Part shown: in pieces, positions 63,815 through 64,000 of the stretch | Layout of the letters: each line of letters begins with the position of its first letter | How positions within the stretch are numbered: the stretch's first letter is position 1 | From: Methylobacterium frigidaeris | Lineage (GTDB): Bacteria > Pseudomonadota > Alphaproteobacteria > Rhizobiales > Beijerinckiaceae | Reading direction: 5' to 3' | Length of the DNA stretch: 64,000 bases | NCBI RefSeq assembly: GCF_022179185.1 | Contig: NZ_BPQJ01000002.1 | Coordinates: 62,001-126,000, forward strand | Position numbers and translations under genes: made by a program | Notes under the pieces: model-generated | Databases searched by the model: none | Seen by the model: the letters and a program-made list of their open reading frames with translations, nothing else | Told to the model about the DNA's origin: nothing

Positions 63815-63975
63815 GGTGCGGGAACGCACCGCAAGCCGGGCGCGGTCGGAGTTAACGTGGTGCCACATCAGGACCATCGTTCCGCCCAAAGGCGGTGCGA
63901 CACCCCTCCTCACCGGGATGCCCGCATCCCTCCAAGCCGGCGATGCCGGCCCTCGAAGGTCGGAAGCCTCCGGCC
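63815..63975. other. five consecutive hairpins at the window edge
   Basis: GGTGCG-GGAA-CGCACC (63815-63830); CCGCC-CAAA-GGCGG (63882-63895); GGGATGC-CC-GCATCCC (63915-63930); GCCGGC-GAT-GCCGGC (63936-63950); GGTCGGA-AGCC-TCCGGCC (63958-63975, one G-T pair). The first could terminate the renalase-like gene. The others form a tight non-coding series continuing to the window end, with no credible gene. Confidence 0.6.
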
Positions 63976-64000
63976 TCGCACCAAGCCACAGGGAGCTCAT

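Overview
The window is a GC-rich (about 70% by eye) chromosomal segment of an alphaproteobacterium, most likely a Methylobacterium-type member of the Hyphomicrobiales. This is an inference from a consistent set of genes: cckA, recA and alaS close together, CtrA-type boxes, rhizobial-type glnII with a divergent gstI-like gene, a ChvA/NdvA-type glucan exporter, pccB, and a flgB-flgC-fliE-fliQ-fliR-flhB block divergent from fliO-fliP. I see no rRNA, tRNA, CRISPR array or complete insertion sequence. Nearly all of it reads as core genome. The exceptions are a small AT-rich patch around 39.6-40.6 kb, one toxin-antitoxin pair and one frameshifted Uma2-type gene.

Layout. 0-1.3 kb: an amidotransferase-like and a TerB-like gene. 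1.5-7.4 kb: a membrane-fusion protein plus BcsA-like glycosyltransferase (bgsBA-like order), a membrane diguanylate cyclase and cheZ. 7.7-16 kb: a 44-residue small protein, an SDR, a DCC-family protein, an acyl-CoA synthetase with divergent MarR, an exported aldose 1-epimerase, a FadR-type regulator, a YkgJ-like Cys-cluster protein and a class III aminotransferase. 16.2-17.7 kb: a soluble PAS-PAS chemoreceptor. 17.8-19.3 kb: pccB. 19.5-23.1 kb: rfbCBDA (dTDP-L-rhamnose). 23.5-28 kb: alaS, a MAPEG protein and recA. 28.1-28.8 kb: a Phd-like/PIN toxin-antitoxin pair with a perfect 16-bp operator palindrome. 28.8-31.4 kb: cckA. 31.7-37.4 kb: flagellar export and basal-body genes. 37.4-41.9 kb: three small genes of unknown function, a DMT exporter, an AT-rich methyltransferase-like gene and a YihY/BrkB protein. 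42-45.8 kb: ndvA-like exporter and motAB. 46-48.6 kb: an RraA-family enzyme with an orphan amino-acid binding protein and divergent LysR. 48.7-51.8 kb: an MscK/DUF3772-type channel with a CAP-domain lipoprotein. 52.4-57.7 kb: an HNH endonuclease, the Uma2 pseudogene, two DUF4142 paralogues, a Spy/CpxP-like protein and small proteins. 57.8-63.8 kb: a branched-chain-type aminotransferase, chaA, glnII/gstI, glsA and a renalase-like oxidoreductase.

Themes that link the genes. (1) Second-messenger and cell-cycle control of surface and motility: diguanylate cyclase, CheZ, a cytosolic chemoreceptor, CckA and two exact TTAA-N7-TTAA CtrA-type boxes, one before flgB and one before the chemoreceptor. 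(2) Surface glycans: the bgsBA-like locus, rhamnose synthesis and the glucan exporter. (3) Nitrogen: a sigma-54 promoter (TGGCACGGGACATGCA) before glnII, a GstI-like translational regulator candidate opposite it, and glutaminase next door.

The best candidates for something under-described are the bgsBA-like polysaccharide locus with its AT-rich leader and nearby cyclase, and two clusters of consecutive perfect hairpins (41.9-42.0 kb and 63.8-64.0 kb). Next come the toxin-antitoxin operator and the DUF4142 leader with four mutually complementary segments. Functions are assigned from motifs read by eye; no database search was run.
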